Part shown: one piece after another, positions 23,103-34,258 of the stretch
Layout of the letters: the number at the start of each line of letters is the position of its first letter
How positions within the stretch are numbered: the first letter of the stretch is position 1
Source of the DNA: Bartonella bilalgolemi
Lineage (GTDB): Bacteria > Pseudomonadota > Alphaproteobacteria > Rhizobiales > Rhizobiaceae
DNA length: 64,000 nucleotides
Assembly (NCBI RefSeq): GCF_023500045.1
Contig: NZ_JAMCOF010000005.1
Coordinates: forward strand, 25,498 to 89,497
Direction of reading: 5' to 3'
Made by a program: the position numbers and the translations under genes
Notes under the pieces: model-generated
Told to the model about the DNA's origin: nothing
The model's input: only the letters and a program-made list of their open reading frames with translations
Databases searched by the model: none

Positions 23103-25817
23103 TCAGGTGAAGGATCCATGACAATGCTTATATTTTTTTCCTGAACCACAAGGACAAGATTCATTTCGTCCAATTTTCCCCCATGTTTTTGGATCATTAG
23201 GATTGTGTTTTTGGGGATTAACTAACCTATTTTCGTTTATCTGCATCCATGCTGTAGTGTTATTTTTTTCGCTCTGAGTACTGGAAGAATATTGGGAGCG
23301 AGATCTTTCCGGTATTTTTGATTCTACGTGTTGTTGAATAATTTCAAAATGCATGAATTTAGAAATAAAATTTTTACGGAGATTGATAAGCATAGTTTGA
23401 AAGAGTTCGAATGACTCTGTTTTATACTCATTGAGAGGATCTCGTTGTGCATAACCACGGAAGCCAACAGCAGAACGTAAATGATCTAAATGAACTAAAT
23501 GCTCACGCCATAACATATCAATTGTTTCAAGTAGTATAGCTTTACGAAAGTAAGCGATTATTTCTGGACTATAGCGTTCAGAGCGTTCCTTTTCAAATTT
23601 TTCAACAGCCTTTGTTATGCGTTCTACAATTTGTTCTTCTGCAATTCCTTCTTCGTTTGCCCATTGTTCTATTGGAAGGTTTAAATTGAAAACCTGATAT
23701 AGTTCCTTTTGTAAATCTTTCACATTCCATTTTTCTGCGTATGTTCCATATGGAATGTGCGTTTCTACTAGATCTTCAATGACTTCATTACGCATTTCAA
23801 TGGTCATTTCAGTTAAATTTTCTGCATTCATAACTTCCATGCGTTGCTCAAAAATAACTTGGCGTTGATTATTCATCACATCGTCATATTTTAAAAGATT
23901 TTTACGAATTTCGAAGTTTCGCGCTTCAACCTTTTTTTGAGCTTTCTCAAGAGCTTTATTAATCCATGGATGGATAATGGCTTCATTTTCTTTTAGCCCA
24001 AGCTTTTGCAGCATACTATCCATACGGTCAGAACCGAAGATACGCATGAGATCATCTTGAAGAGAAAGAAAAAATTTTGAACGTCCAGGATCACCCTGGC
24101 GACCAGAACGACCGCGAAGTTGGTTGTCAATTCGACGACTTTCGTGGCGTTCAGTAGCGATGACATAAAGACCCCCAGCAGCTAACGCTTTCTCTTTAAG
24201 TTGTTGAACATCTTTTTTGATTTCTTCAATTTTAGCAGTTCGTTCTGGGCCTTCAGGTATATTCTGCAATTCTTGCCGAATACGTATTTCAATATTACCA
24301 CCAAGTTGTATATCGGTACCACGACCTGCCATATTGGTTGCAATAGTCAACGCTTTAGGAACACCTGCTTGCGCTATAATATGTGCTTCCTGTTCATGAT
24401 ACCGGGCGTTCAAAACTTGAAAATCAGTAATACCTTCTTTTCGTAAGCGTTCTGCTAATTGTTCCGACTTTTCAATAGAAGTAGTTCCAACTAGAATAGG
24501 TTGTCCTTTTTCATGAGCTTGACGAATATCGCGAACAATGGCTCGATATTTTTCCTCTGCTGTTCGATAAATTTCATCATCTTCATCGCGGCGTTGAACG
24601 GGTAAATTTGTAGGGACTTCAACAACCTCAAGATCATATGTATTATTAAATTCTTCAGCTTCCGTTATAGCTGTGCCAGTCATACCAGATAATTTTTGAT
24701 ACATACGAAAATAATTTTGGAAAGTAATAGAAGCTAAGGTTTGGTTTTCTGGTTGAATAGTGACATGTTCTTTGGCTTCTAATGCCTGATGTAATCCTTC
24801 AGAATAACGCCGTCCTGGCATCATACGACCAGTAAATTCATCAATTATAACGATCTCACCATTGCGGACAATATAATCTTTATCACGAATAAACAATTTA
24901 TGCGCTTTTAGAGCGTTATTAATATGGTGAACAATTGTAACATTTTCTATGTCGTAGAGGCTTTCATTTTTAAGATGCCCAGCTTTTTTAAGTATTTCCT
25001 CAATTTTTTCAGTACCAATTTCAGTAAAAGTTGTTGTTTTTTGTTTTTCATCTATTTCGTAATCCTCTGGTGTTAGGAAAGCAATAAATTCATCAATAAG
25101 ATTATAAAAATCAGTACGATCTTCTAAGGGACCAGAAATAATAAGCGGGGTTCGTGCTTCATCAATGAGAATTGAATCAACTTCATCAATAATTGCATAA
25201 TGATGGCCACGCTGTACCATTTGGCTACGGTCAAAAGCCATATTATCGCGAAGATAATCAAATCCTAATTCATTATTTGTTGCATAAGTAATATCACACG
25301 CATAAGCTGCTCGACGAGAATCGTTATCAAGGTGGTTGAGAATAACGCCAGTTGTCATACCTAAAAAATCGTAGATTTTCCCCATTGTTTCAGCATCACG
25401 ACTGGCAAGATAATCATTAACCGTGACAACATGGACCCCTTTTCCTTCTAAGGCATTAAGATATACTGGTAAGGTTGCCATTAATGTTTTACCTTCACCA
25501 GTACGCATTTCAGCAATTCCTCGGTTATGAAGAACCATTCCACCAATAAGCTGTACATCAAAGGGGCGCATGCCGTAAACACGTTTCGCTGCTTCACGAA
25601 CAGTTGCAAATGCTTCTGGTAATAGCGAATCAACCGTTGCTCCTTCAGTTAATCTTTTACGAAATTCAGCGGTTTTTTGGTGTAATTGCTTATCGCTTAA
25701 TTTCTGCAATTGTTCTTCTAAGGCATTAATTTGTATTGCTTTTTGGCGAAGTGCTTTTATGCGGCGTTCATGAGCCGAACCAAAAAATTTATGCGCAAGA
25801 GCACCTAAATTGACCAT
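23103..25817 (-). CDS. secA: Preprotein translocase ATPase subunit
   Basis: SecA drives export of unfolded preproteins through SecYEG. The 904-aa protein has Walker A in MRTGEGKTL, the DEAD-type box [12 protein letters not shown], the second nucleotide-binding domain with NMAGRGTDI, the helicase-like [12 protein letters not shown], and a C-terminal zinc-binding tail [14 protein letters not shown] that contacts SecB and ribosomes. AAAGGACC precedes the ATG. It is divergent from the parvulin gene. Confidence 0.98.
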   Translation of the reverse strand: MVNLGALAHKFFGSAHERRIKALRQKAIQINALEEQLQKLSDKQLHQKTAEFRKRLTEGATVDSLLPEAFATVREAAKRVYGMRPFDVQLIGGMVLHNRGIAEMRTGEGKTLMATLPVYLNALEGKGVHVVTVNDYLASRDAETMGKIYDFLGMTTGVILNHLDNDSRRAAYACDITYATNNELGFDYLRDNMAFDRSQMVQRGHHYAIIDEVDSILIDEARTPLIISGPLEDRTDFYNLIDEFIAFLTPEDYEIDEKQKTTTFTEIGTEKIEEILKKAGHLKNESLYDIENVTIVHHINNALKAHKLFIRDKDYIVRNGEIVIIDEFTGRMMPGRRYSEGLHQALEAKEHVTIQPENQTLASITFQNYFRMYQKLSGMTGTAITEAEEFNNTYDLEVVEVPTNLPVQRRDEDDEIYRTAEEKYRAIVRDIRQAHEKGQPILVGTTSIEKSEQLAERLRKEGITDFQVLNARYHEQEAHIIAQAGVPKALTIATNMAGRGTDIQLGGNIEIRIRQELQNIPEGPERTAKIEEIKKDVQQLKEKALAAGGLYVIATERHESRRIDNQLRGRSGRQGDPGRSKFFLSLQDDLMRIFGSDRMDSMLQKLGLKENEAIIHPWINKALEKAQKKVEARNFEIRKNLLKYDDVMNNQRQVIFEQRMEVMNAENLTEMTIEMRNEVIEDLVETHIPYGTYAEKWNVKDLQKELYQVFNLNLPIEQWANEEGIAEEQIVERITKAVEKFEKERSERYSPEIIAYFRKAILLETIDMLWREHLVHLDHLRSAVGFRGYAQRDPLNEYKTESFELFQTMLINLRKNFISKFMHFEIIQQHVESKIPERSRSQYSSSTQSEKNNTTAWMQINENRLVNPQKHNPNDPKTWGKIGRNESCPCGSGKKYKHCHGSFT

Positions 25818-26232
25818 TTCTGGTCCTTTCTTTCATTTGTTATCACCGCAATGGGTGTTTATAAATTGTACCTATCGCTCTGCATCACCTAAAACGCTTG
25901 ATATAATGAGGTGCGTGCAGTGTTTTATGTTAAGTAATATATGTTTTTTTCATTTTTTTCTAAAAGTAGAGATTAAGGGCCTACAAGCATCATGTCAACT
26001 TTAGTGATATTATTTGAATAATTAAGGTATGAAGTAATTTAGGGTATAATGTGACATTTTTCTATATTATCATATTTTGTATTATCTGGAATAAAGTGTA
26101 ATAGAATGGAAGGATTATTTTTTGTTTTTGTGAAATAAAATTATCAAATTTATCTATGTCTAGATTTTAAAGTGCTATGGTGAAGAAAATTTAAATTTGA
26201 AAATGCATTAATTTTTTAAAGGGAGTATATTT
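25818..26232. other. Divergent promoter region of secA and the parvulin gene
   Basis: This 415-bp AT-rich stretch lies between two divergent start sites and must hold both promoters. I see no convincing gene; a 64-codon frame over 25810-26004 starts inside secA and has no ribosome-binding site. Confidence 0.6.
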
Positions 26233-27186
26233 ATGAAATTCAATTTTAGCACACTATGTTTAGCCTCAACTTTATTAGTTAGCATACATGCGGGCGTGAT
26301 AGCCCAAGAAAGTGTAAAGTCTGCGAAAAATGATTTAAGTACTTTAGAGAACGCTACTGAAAAACCAGTTTCTCTTTCTCATGTAATAGCAGTGATTGAT
26401 GGGAAAAATATTACAGCGGGGCAATTGGATGAGCTAGCACTAGAAATAAATCCTAATTTAGTTCGTGTTCCGGATGAACAACGTCGTGTCACGGTCTTAA
26501 AAGCTTATTTGGATATGCAAGCACTTGCTAAAGCAGCCCTGCAAAAAGGTGTAGATAAGACAGAAGCTTATGATAAACGTATGGCAATAATGCGCGATAA
26601 TATTCTTCAGCAACTTTATTTTAAAGAGATGGTTGTTGACAAGATTGCAGATGCTGATGTGAAAGCCCTTTATAATAAGGAAATTGCTGCTTTGCCTAAA
26701 GAAGATGAAATTAAAGCGCGCCATATTTTAGTCAAGACAAAAGAAGAAGCAGAAAAAATTATTAAGCGTTTGAATAAAGGTGAAAACTTTGAGGAAATTG
26801 CAAAAAAAGATTCAACAGACGGTTCTTCTGCTGTTGGTGGAGATCTTGGTTATTTTAGTCGTGGTCAGATGGTTAAATCATTTGAAGAAGCTGCGTTTAA
26901 TTTGAAAGTAGGGGAGTATACTAAAAAACCTATTGAAAGTCCATTTGGTTGGCATGTTATTAAGATAGAGGATCGTCGTTTGAAACAACCTCCTGTCTTT
27001 GATGATGTTAAAGATGTATTGCGTACACAGCTTATAAGAGAGCATTATCAAACACTTATCACTGACTTACGGAGTAAGGTCAATGTAGAATACCCTGATT
27101 CTAATATTGCAAAACGTATGCAATCTCTTAATAAAGATGAAGCACCATTTCTAGGTGAAGCATCCAATTTAGAGGGAGGAGAATAG
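26233..27186 (+). CDS. Periplasmic parvulin-type peptidyl-prolyl isomerase
   Basis: The 317-aa protein has a signal peptide (cleavage near residue 24, GVIAQ), an N-terminal chaperone-like helical domain, and one parvulin rotamase domain (about residues 155-250: [41 protein letters not shown]). It probably assists folding of exported proteins in the periplasm, like PrsA/SurA/PpiD relatives. A GGGAG ribosome-binding site is present. It is divergent from secA, and this secA-parvulin-argJ-mutT order recurs in relatives. Confidence 0.9.
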   Translation: MKFNFSTLCLASTLLVSIHAGVIAQESVKSAKNDLSTLENATEKPVSLSHVIAVIDGKNITAGQLDELALEINPNLVRVPDEQRRVTVLKAYLDMQALAKAALQKGVDKTEAYDKRMAIMRDNILQQLYFKEMVVDKIADADVKALYNKEIAALPKEDEIKARHILVKTKEEAEKIIKRLNKGENFEEIAKKDSTDGSSAVGGDLGYFSRGQMVKSFEEAAFNLKVGEYTKKPIESPFGWHVIKIEDRRLKQPPVFDDVKDVLRTQLIREHYQTLITDLRSKVNVEYPDSNIAKRMQSLNKDEAPFLGEASNLEGGE

Positions 27187-27197
27187 TCTTTTTCTTA

Positions 27198-27226
27198 TGC
27201 TGGGTCTATTTTTACAAGGCCCAGCA
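27198..27226 (+). terminator. GC-rich hairpin behind the parvulin gene
   Basis: TGCTGGG at 27198-27204 pairs with CCCAGCA at 27220-27226, extendable by a T-G and a C-G pair to nine pairs around an 11-nt loop. It lies 12 bp behind the stop codon. It is unusually GC-rich for this genome, which favours a real terminator or attenuator. The trailing sequence CCTTTATAG has only a short T-run. Confidence 0.55.
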
Positions 27227-27269
27227 CCTTTATAGATTGTATTCAATCACATTTATGGAAAAGCGTGTA

Positions 27270-28508
27270 ATGGCTGTAAAGATATCGCCTTTATCACCTA
27301 AACAAATACAAGAGCTTCCACCATTATCTGGTGTGCGGATAGCTACAGCTGAAGCTGGTATTAAATATAAAGGTCGTACAGATCTTCTTTTTATTGTGTT
27401 TGATGAGCCAGCTAATGCAGCAGGTGTTTTTACACGTTCAAAGTGTAGATCTTCTGCTGTAGATCATTGTCGTGAATCGCTTCTTTATGGGGTTGCTAGG
27501 GGTCTTGTTGTTAATTCTGGAAATGCAAATGCTTTTACAGGGTGCAAAGGTAAGCAGACAACAAATGCAATAGTACATTCTGCATCCAGTGCTTTAAAAG
27601 CGAGAGAAAATGAAATTTTTATAGCTTCTACGGGTGTTATTGGTGAACCAATGGATGAGGCTTGTATTTTAAATCTTTTACCTGATATGGTTTCTAAAGC
27701 AAAGGAAGGATGCTGGTTAGAAGCTGCGAAAGCTATTATGACAACCGATACGTTTCCAAAACTTGCAACGCGTCAATTTGATTTTGGGGGAGAGCTTGTT
27801 ACTATTAATGGAATTGCAAAAGGTGCTGGTATGATTGCACCAGATATGGCAACAATGCTTTCTTTTGTGGTAAGTGATGCAGAGATTTCTTCAGATATAC
27901 TCCAAATGATGTTATCAGAAGCTGTTCAGGAGACTTTCAATTCGATTACTGTTGATAGTGATACTTCGACGTCTGATACATTAATGATCTTTGCAACAGG
28001 ACAAGCGAAGGGCTGTCTCCCTTGTTTGACAAGCCGATCAGATCCTCGTTATTGGACATTTTCAAAGTACTTGCGTGAGCTTTTGCATGAACTTGCATTA
28101 CAAGTTGTTTGTGATGGTGAAGGAGCCCGTCATTTAATTGAGGTATCTGTTATTGGTGCTACAACAAATAGTGCTGCTAAGACTATTGCTCTATCAATTG
28201 CAAATTCACCCCTTGTAAAAACAGCTATTGCGGGCGAAGACGCTAATTGGGGGAGAGTTGTTATGGCAATTGGTAAAGCAGGTGTTGAAGCAGACCGTGA
28301 TCGATTAAAAATTTGGTTTGGTGAACATCGTTTGGCTTTTAATGGTGAACGTGATCCTCATTATAGCGAAGAAGCAGTGAGTGCTTATATGAAAAGTCAA
28401 CATATTACAATTTGTGTTGATATCGGTCTTGGGAGTGGGAAAGCAACAGTTTGGTCTTGTGATTTAACGAAGGAATATGTTGCGGTCAATAGTGATTATA
28501 GAAGTTGA
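27270..28508 (+). CDS. argJ: Glutamate N-acetyltransferase / amino-acid acetyltransferase
   Basis: ArgJ moves the acetyl group from N-acetylornithine to glutamate and, in bifunctional forms, also uses acetyl-CoA, recycling the acetyl group in arginine synthesis. The 412-aa protein has the self-cleavage site in [14 protein letters not shown], where the Thr becomes the nucleophile of the beta chain, and the oxyanion-hole segment [10 protein letters not shown]. In-frame TTG (27237) and ATG (27255) starts exist upstream. The ATG at 27270 follows GGAAAAG at proper distance and matches the family N-terminus. Confidence 0.92.
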   Translation: MAVKISPLSPKQIQELPPLSGVRIATAEAGIKYKGRTDLLFIVFDEPANAAGVFTRSKCRSSAVDHCRESLLYGVARGLVVNSGNANAFTGCKGKQTTNAIVHSASSALKARENEIFIASTGVIGEPMDEACILNLLPDMVSKAKEGCWLEAAKAIMTTDTFPKLATRQFDFGGELVTINGIAKGAGMIAPDMATMLSFVVSDAEISSDILQMMLSEAVQETFNSITVDSDTSTSDTLMIFATGQAKGCLPCLTSRSDPRYWTFSKYLRELLHELALQVVCDGEGARHLIEVSVIGATTNSAAKTIALSIANSPLVKTAIAGEDANWGRVVMAIGKAGVEADRDRLKIWFGEHRLAFNGERDPHYSEEAVSAYMKSQHITICVDIGLGSGKATVWSCDLTKEYVAVNSDYRS

Positions 28509-28641
28509 TTAATAAAACATAAACTTGAATATTTAGTATTTATATACTTTTGAAAAATACTGGATATTTAGTTGTTTATTCTGGGGTAGGGCTTTACAAT
28601 AGTAAGAATGATAGTCATCTATTACTTTTTTGGTCATTAGT

Positions 28642-29055
28642 ATGCATATAAAAAAATCACTCCTTCTTGTTGTTGCATGTGCTTTATTAGACCCGGATAA
28701 TCGGGTGTTACTTGCACAACGGCCTCAAGGAAAATCATTAGCTGGTTTATGGGAATTTCCTGGTGGAAAGATTGAAAATGGTGAAACGCCAGAGGTATCA
28801 TTAATTCGTGAGTTAGCAGAAGAGCTTGATATTTATGTTCAACCGAATAATTTATCACCCTTAACATTTGCAAGCTATAATTATGAAACTTTTCATCTGT
28901 TAATGCCTTTATATATTTGCCGCCGTTATGAAGGAACCCCAAAAGGACGAGAAGGACAAAATTTAGAATGGGTTTTCATTAGCAGTCTTGATGAATATTC
29001 TATGCCTGACGCTGATAAGCCATTGATTCAAGTTCTAAAAAATCTTCTTCTTTAA
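28642..29055 (+). CDS. mutT: MutT-type Nudix hydrolase
   Basis: The 137-aa protein has the Nudix box GGKIENGETPEVSLIRELAEEL, which agrees with GX5EX7REUXEE; the following Gly is Asp here (ELDI). It starts with a VVACALLD beta strand and ends LKNLLL. MutT removes 8-oxo-dGTP from the nucleotide pool. It lies behind argJ in the order known from relatives. The start is uncertain: an in-frame TTG lies at 28630 and neither start has a good ribosome-binding site. Confidence 0.85.
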   Translation: MHIKKSLLLVVACALLDPDNRVLLAQRPQGKSLAGLWEFPGGKIENGETPEVSLIRELAEELDIYVQPNNLSPLTFASYNYETFHLLMPLYICRRYEGTPKGREGQNLEWVFISSLDEYSMPDADKPLIQVLKNLLL

Positions 29056-29413
29056 TGTGTTGATAAAGGGAAAATATTGATAAGCAATGGGAAATTTCTT
29101 TCACTAAATATTCGGGGGGGGTAAGGAATCTTAGGCAACTGTATTTTTAAAGTAAGGTTTTTGAGATAATCAGGAAGAGATTAACCTATTTTTTTAAAGA
29201 TAAATTGCTTGATTATTGTTGTACATTGTTTTGTGTTGGAATACGAGATTTATTATATGTACATTTATTTTTATTAAGTCAATTTATTTTAGATAAAATA
29301 ATTATTAGAAATAAATTATTTATAGATAAAAAATATTTTATTTATTATTATAATATTTACATTTTATTTGTGAGTTATTTTTTAATGTTAAAAAATAATA
29401 ATAGGAATAAATA
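29056..29413. other. Intergenic region with a G8 tract
   Basis: This 358-bp stretch before the cystine symporter contains eight consecutive G at 29114-29121, rare in this AT-rich background, and is otherwise extremely AT-rich. An open frame at 29205-29414 consists mostly of Ile, Phe, Leu, Tyr, Asn and Lys codons without a ribosome-binding site and is not called. Confidence 0.55.
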
Positions 29414-30769
29414 ATGACATTTAGTTTTTTTATTAATGTATTTTTATTTGTTATTTTTTTGTTATGTCTTGTTCGTTACAAAAAAATTAAAAAAAATTTT
29501 ACATTGCACGTTATACTAGGTCTTATCGTTGGTTTAATTTTTGGTAGTGTTTTGCAGATTATTTATAAAGAAGGCAATCCTATTCTATTAGAGTCTGTTG
29601 AATGGTTTAACATTGTTGGTGATGGATATATATCGTTATTAAAAATGATTGTTATACCATTGGTTTTTATCTCTATCGTTTCGGCAGTAGCACATTTGCA
29701 TTCTGTTTATGCTGTCGGCAGAATTGGCATAATAACAATTTCAATACTCCTTTTGACAACATCTTTTTCTGCGTTGATTGGTATCTTTATGGTTAATTTC
29801 TTTGGACTCACTGCAAGTAGTTTAGTACATGGAGGAGAAGATACATCTACTATTCTTGCAAGTCATACTTCTCAGCTTAAAGATATCAGTATACCAAAGT
29901 TGATTTTATCATTTATTCCTCAAAATTTATTCGCTGAGTTAATAGGAACAAAGGCTACATCAATTATTAGCGTTGTTATTTTTTCAGCTTTTTTAGGAGC
30001 AGCGGTTATTCTTTTAAAAAAGGATGAACCAGATAAAGGGGAGAAAGCCCTTTTATTGATTCAAATTATACAGTCTTGGATTATGCGATTAGTGCGTATT
30101 ATAATTTCTTTAACACCTTACGGTATTTTTGCTCTTATGACTAAGGTGGGAGCAACTTCAAATGTTGCGGATATCTTAAAATTACTAGTTTTTATTGTTA
30201 TTTCTTATATTGGTATTACTCTTATGTTTGGAGTTCATGGCATATTACTTGGTATATCAGGTATTAATCCATTCCGTTTTTTCAAAAAAGTTTTTCCTGT
30301 TTTAACATTCGCTTTTAGTAGTCGTTCAAGTGCCGCTAGTATTCCTTTAAATATCGAGGCACAAACTCAATGGATTGGTGTTCCGCATTCAATTGCAAGT
30401 TTTGCAGCTTCTTTTGGTGCAACAATTGGTCAAAATGGTTGTGCAGGTCTTTATCCAGCAATGCTTGCGACTATGATAGCTCCTTCTGTTGGCATTAATC
30501 CTCTCGATCCTCTCTGGATAGCTACCCTTGTTTGTGTTGTAACATTAAGTTCTATTGGTGTTGCTGGTGTTGGAGGAGGAGCTATTTTTGCTGCGTTAAT
30601 TGTTTTGCCAATTATGGGGCTTCCTGTTACTTTGGTAGCTGTACTCATTTCTGTTGAACCTTTAATTGACATGGGACGTACGGCTCTTAATGTAAATGGT
30701 TCAATGTTAGCTGGAACTATGACAAGCCAGATATTGCATACAACGGATAAAAGCATTTTTGAAGAATAA
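29414..30769 (+). CDS. tcyP: L-cystine sodium/proton symporter, TcyP type
   Basis: The 451-aa inner-membrane protein belongs to the dicarboxylate/amino-acid:cation symporter family. It has eight or so membrane segments and the two re-entrant hairpins. Signatures are the serine-rich hairpin [15 protein letters not shown], the following [16 protein letters not shown], and the [13 protein letters not shown] segment in place of the glutamate transporter NMDGT motifs. This variant set is that of TcyP/YdjN cystine importers. AGGAATAA precedes the ATG. Cystine uptake would serve a host-associated bacterium with limited cysteine synthesis (inference). Confidence 0.88.
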   Translation: MTFSFFINVFLFVIFLLCLVRYKKIKKNFTLHVILGLIVGLIFGSVLQIIYKEGNPILLESVEWFNIVGDGYISLLKMIVIPLVFISIVSAVAHLHSVYAVGRIGIITISILLLTTSFSALIGIFMVNFFGLTASSLVHGGEDTSTILASHTSQLKDISIPKLILSFIPQNLFAELIGTKATSIISVVIFSAFLGAAVILLKKDEPDKGEKALLLIQIIQSWIMRLVRIIISLTPYGIFALMTKVGATSNVADILKLLVFIVISYIGITLMFGVHGILLGISGINPFRFFKKVFPVLTFAFSSRSSAASIPLNIEAQTQWIGVPHSIASFAASFGATIGQNGCAGLYPAMLATMIAPSVGINPLDPLWIATLVCVVTLSSIGVAGVGGGAIFAALIVLPIMGLPVTLVAVLISVEPLIDMGRTALNVNGSMLAGTMTSQILHTTDKSIFEE

Positions 30770-31358
30770 TTTTCGTATTGAGATTATCGACTTTTTTATG
30801 TTTATTATTGATATAATTTTTATTATTTATTGATAATTTTACTTTCTTATAAAACAGCCTCTTTCCATAAAATATAATATCTCACAAACCTGCGCATTAT
30901 CACAAATATAATTTCGCTGTAAATTTAAGTTTTTATAACCTTAGTGCTACCATCTAAACCTTTTTATTAATTTTAGTTCTCCTAGAAATTTCCATACTAT
31001 TGAAAATTTCTGCATCTTCATAGATTCTAGTCTATAATAGATCAAGCAATTGCCCTTGTGTGATAGTTTTTTACTTCAGTAAAATTCACTGAAATTACTT
31101 TCTTGTATGTTTCTGGAGTTTTTAGGAGCTCTGGTACAATAAAGTTTATAATTATCAGTTATTATTTTATTTCTTCTAGAAATTCATCTTTTGGATTGCA
31201 AGTTTTTAGATATAGTATATCTTTTTATTTTTTATGTGGTAACTTAATATTTAATTCATCAAATTATTCATAATCTGTAAACTAAGAAAGATTGCTATTT
31301 TTTCTTATTATAATAAATTATAAAGTTATGGTAGGTTGCTCACTTTGATAGCTAGTGT

Positions 31359-31378
31359 AAGATAGTAGTTTCTATCTT
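31359..31378. repeat. Short inverted repeat in the gene-poor stretch
   Basis: AAGATAG at 31359-31365 is inversely repeated as CTATCTT at 31372-31378 around a 6-nt loop. No gene is close enough to assign a role. Confidence 0.3.
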
Positions 31379-31565
31379 GATAAAAATTAATTGCGATTAT
31401 AAAATTTTTTTATTAATAAAAGAGTATTATTAGAACGATATTTACTTAATATATAAATTCATATTTTACTCCCAATGTTCACACAGTTTACGTGCATTAT
31501 AAAATGCCTTTTTATAAAGCTATGATTAAACTCTAACTTTAATATTATTTTCTGAACTAAAAGTA

Positions 31566-31587
31566 TTTCTCTTTTGAGAAAGAGAAA
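31566..31587 (-). terminator. Perfect 9-bp hairpin with a tetraloop
   Basis: TTTCTCTTT at 31566-31574 and AAAGAGAAA at 31579-31587 form a perfect stem with the loop TGAG. On the minus strand it is followed by TACTTTTAG. It could be the terminator of the F0 operon with its decayed downstream gene. Confidence 0.4.
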
Positions 31588-31754
31588 CCCTTAGTGTTGA
31601 GCTTTTGTATCTCACTTCTGACAAATAAAGCTTTTATTGTTAATCAAATTAAAGCTCTCCGTTATTTCAACCAGCAATTTCAAGTCATAAAGAAAGGTCT
31701 ATATTAATCACTACCTTATTTATTGTAAAATTTGTGATAAAATTAAAATAAGTA

Positions 31755-31853
31755 AAATTTAAACGATCAATTGCTTCTTTATTATCTCAATCCAATGCTT
31801 CACCAAACAATTTTTCTCTTAAGATCCGTTTATGATAAGAAAGATTTTACATC
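31755..31853 (-). pseudogene. rnhB: Remnant of ribonuclease HII (rnhB)
   Basis: Reading the minus strand from 31853, the frame gives D-V-K, then after a shift of one base L-S-Y-H-K-R, R-E-K-L-F-G-E-A-L-D, a stop, and D-N-K-E-A-I-D-R-L-N-F. This corresponds to the conserved DSKKLS...RE.LF...ID.LNI part of RNase HII, with nearly the right spacing. Both a frameshift and a stop codon interrupt it, and the N-terminal DEAGRGPLAG motif is absent, so the gene is dead. As I recall, rnhB follows atpF in related genomes, which fits the position. The identification rests on short motifs. Confidence 0.45.
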
Positions 31854-31945
31854 AATAATATAGCTAAAAAGCTAAGAAAAATCTTGATAATCAACAAACG
31901 CAATATTCATTCTCAATATGTTAAAAAAACGCTAATAAAAACATA

Positions 31946-32440
31946 TTAATTAAAATATGTTTCTATTTTTTTTAGGGATTCTTGAACAAAAGGTTCTTTA
32001 ATCAAGTTATTAGCTTGCTCAGCATCTAATTCTTTCGTAAGAACTCTATTTGCAGCAGAAATTGCTAAATCAATAGCAGATGAAGAAACCACCCGAACTG
32101 CATTAGCTTCGGCTTGAGCAATTTTTTGTTCCGCTAACCGACTACGATTCTTTATATATTCCTCTGTTTTTATGCGAGTTTCAGTAATAATAGCTTCAAC
32201 TTTACATTTAGCATCAGCAATAATCTCTTGTGTTTCTTTTTCTATTTCTAGATGTTTACGCTGATATTCAGCAAGTACTCTCTGTGCCTCTTCACGAAGA
32301 TGAAGAGCCTCATCAAGTTCGTCTTTAATATATTTTGCACGTGCATCAAGTTTACGTATTATCACATTGGGAACTTCAAAATAGACTAAAAGAGCTAAAA
32401 AAAGAACTAACCCAATAAAAGCCCAAAACGTATCAGTCAT
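31946..32440 (-). CDS. atpF: ATP synthase F0 subunit b
   Basis: The 164-aa protein has one N-terminal membrane helix (about residues 4-24) followed by a long charged coiled-coil region. This is the peripheral stalk that links F0 to F1. It pairs with the b' subunit encoded 11 bp upstream. It is the last intact gene of the F0 operon atpI-B-E-F'-F. The F1 genes are not in this window, as usual in this order, where F0 and F1 are separate. Confidence 0.92.
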   Translation of the reverse strand: MTDTFWAFIGLVLFLALLVYFEVPNVIIRKLDARAKYIKDELDEALHLREEAQRVLAEYQRKHLEIEKETQEIIADAKCKVEAIITETRIKTEEYIKNRSRLAEQKIAQAEANAVRVVSSSAIDLAISAANRVLTKELDAEQANNLIKEPFVQESLKKIETYFN

Positions 32441-32451
32441 TCTTGCAATCC

Positions 32452-33084
32452 TTAATGACTTACAGCTTTAATAGCTGAATTAACAGATTTTTTATTAATA
32501 TCAACATCAATTAACTTCTTAATGATTTCGAAAGTAATGTCTTCTGCGATTAAATTAACATTCTGCATTGCTTTATTTTGAATCTCTTTTATTTTATCTT
32601 CAGCATTTTCTAGTTTTTTCTCCAAAACTGCTTCAATTTTTTCTCGTTGGAGTTCAGCCTTTAATTTAATTTCATTATTCGCGGCATGTATCATAGCTTT
32701 TGCTTCTAAACGAGCCTCTGCTAATTTCTTTTCGTAAATTTCAATTACAGTGTCTGTTTCCTGTTTTATGCGCATTGCCTGATCTAAATCGGATACAATC
32801 CGATCTCGACGTGTTTCAATAACACTACCGATACGCGGTACGATTACACGAGAAACGAAGAGATAAAAAAATCCAAAAGAAATAGCCAACCAAAGAAAAT
32901 GTGAACCAAAATACACGAAATCAAAAGGTGGAAAGATACGATTTGCATGCTCTGTAATACTATTAAACCCTACTTCACCATCATGACATCCTAGCATTTT
33001 AGTATCATCATGATCAAATTCTACCTTATCATTAAAATGATTCGGCATTTTAGTATCTTCTACATCATCGCTGGAAATCAACAT
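32452..33084 (-). CDS. ATP synthase F0 subunit b'
   Basis: The 210-aa protein has an acidic, poorly conserved N-terminal extension of about 50 residues. Then come [27 protein letters not shown], spanning the membrane, and a long coiled coil. It forms the heterodimeric stator with subunit b. A GTG 24 bases upstream is in frame, but the ATG at 33084 follows AAGGA at seven bases. The gene is called atpF2 or atpG in relatives. It lies 128 bp behind atpE. Confidence 0.88.
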   Translation of the reverse strand: MLISSDDVEDTKMPNHFNDKVEFDHDDTKMLGCHDGEVGFNSITEHANRIFPPFDFVYFGSHFLWLAISFGFFYLFVSRVIVPRIGSVIETRRDRIVSDLDQAMRIKQETDTVIEIYEKKLAEARLEAKAMIHAANNEIKLKAELQREKIEAVLEKKLENAEDKIKEIQNKAMQNVNLIAEDITFEIIKKLIDVDINKKSVNSAIKAVSH

Positions 33085-33212
33085 TTCATTTTCCTTCGAA
33101 ATAATCACTCTATCTCTATTAAATCAAAGTAATAACTTTCTTTTTATTAAGAGCTAAAAAACTATGTCTGTTCTCAAACAATTTATAAAACAGACAAGCT
33201 TTTTGAAAGTAA

Positions 33213-33443
33213 TTAGACAGCGAAAAGAAGTAAAAGGGCAATAAGCAATGAAAAAATACCTAAAGCTTCTGTAACAGCAAAACCAAATACTAAACGACCA
33301 AATTGACTATCTGCTGCTGATGGATTTCGTAAAGCACCAGAAAGATAGCTCCCAAAAATATTTCCAAGACCTAATGCGGTTCCAGCCATACCAAAGCAAG
33401 CAAGACCAGCTCCAATATATTTTGCTGCAAGTACTAATTCCAT
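33213..33443 (-). CDS. atpE: ATP synthase F0 subunit c
   Basis: The 76-aa proteolipid has two membrane helices joined by the polar RNP loop (residues 39-41). The proton-carrying Glu59 lies in AVTEALG. The Gly-rich first helix ([10 protein letters not shown]) packs the c-ring. Rotation of the ring by proton flow drives ATP synthesis. The ATG follows AGGAG. Confidence 0.96.
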   Translation of the reverse strand: MELVLAAKYIGAGLACFGMAGTALGLGNIFGSYLSGALRNPSAADSQFGRLVFGFAVTEALGIFSLLIALLLLFAV

Positions 33444-33497
33444 ATCATTCTCCTTTAAAGCGAAATTGCATAATTTGACGGAAATCCGCCGGTTTTA

Positions 33498-34256
33498 TTA
33501 ATGTTCTGGATGGACCGCATCATTAATATACATACAAGTTAGAACTGTAAAAACATAAGCTTGAAGAAAAGCGACCAAAAATTCAAGAGCCGTAATTGTT
33601 ACAGTCATGGCAAGTGATAAAATTGCACCGCCCAAACCTATGATTCCAATCCCAACCATTGAAACAATAAAGCCAGAAAATACTTTAAGCGTGATATGAC
33701 CTGCAAGCATATTAGCAAACAGGCGGAATGAAAGGCTAATAGGGCGAGATAAAAAAGAGATAACCTCAATCATTGTAACCAAAGGTAGTATGATCACAGG
33801 AACGCCACTAGGAACAAAAAGCTTTAAAAAATTGAGTCCATGTTTATAAAAACCATATCCAATTACCGTTAAAATTACTAACATTGCTAATGAAAAAGTA
33901 ATCACAATTTGGGAAGTAATTGTATAAAAATAGGGAAACAAGCCAATAAAATTGGCAATAAGAACAAAAATGAATAACGAAAAAACTAACGGAAAAAATT
34001 GCATTCCCTGTGTACCAGACGATTCTCGCAAAGTTGACGCTACAAACTCATAAAGCATTTCGGACACAGATTGTATCCGCGTTGGAACTAATCGACGACT
34101 TGATGATGAAATGAAAAGAAATACTGAAGAGAGAATAACCGTCAGAACAATAAAAAATGACACATTTGTAAATGACAAATCCACATTTCCAATGGAAATA
34201 TTAATCAATCGTGAGACCTCAAATTGATGGATAGGATCTGGAGCGCGCGATGTCAC
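33498..34256 (-). CDS. atpB: ATP synthase F0 subunit a
   Basis: The 252-aa membrane protein has five to six helices and the essential Arg in [13 protein letters not shown], which faces the c-ring, followed by the C-terminal helix with [17 protein letters not shown]. It forms the two proton half-channels. The start is GTG with AGAGG seven bases upstream, giving the alphaproteobacterial N-terminus PDPIHQFEV. It lies two bases behind atpI. Confidence 0.95.
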   Translation of the reverse strand: MTSRAPDPIHQFEVSRLINISIGNVDLSFTNVSFFIVLTVILSSVFLFISSSSRRLVPTRIQSVSEMLYEFVASTLRESSGTQGMQFFPLVFSLFIFVLIANFIGLFPYFYTITSQIVITFSLAMLVILTVIGYGFYKHGLNFLKLFVPSGVPVIILPLVTMIEVISFLSRPISLSFRLFANMLAGHITLKVFSGFIVSMVGIGIIGLGGAILSLAMTVTITALEFLVAFLQAYVFTVLTCMYINDAVHPEH

Positions 34257-34258
34257 TT

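Larger units (their letters stand above)
30770..31945. other. Gene-poor, AT-rich stretch behind the F0 operon
   Basis: About 1.2 kb without an intact gene on either strand. Minus-strand remains of an RNase HII gene are visible at 31755-31853 and hairpins lie at 31566-31587 and 31359-31378. Stop codons are scattered in all frames elsewhere. This looks like decayed coding sequence downstream of atpF. Confidence 0.6.

Noticed and set aside
25810..26004. 64-codon plus-strand frame upstream of the parvulin
   Set aside because: Starts inside secA, has no ribosome-binding site and lies in a divergent promoter region.
29205..29414. 69-codon frame before the cystine symporter
   Set aside because: Made of Ile, Leu, Phe, Tyr, Asn and Lys codons typical of random AT-rich sequence, with no ribosome-binding site.
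31560..31620. C-terminal RNase HII remains (DTKAQH) downstream of the rnhB fragment
   Set aside because: Match to the HKGYGT..H motif is too short and has a stop codon and wrong spacing, so not included in the pseudogene.
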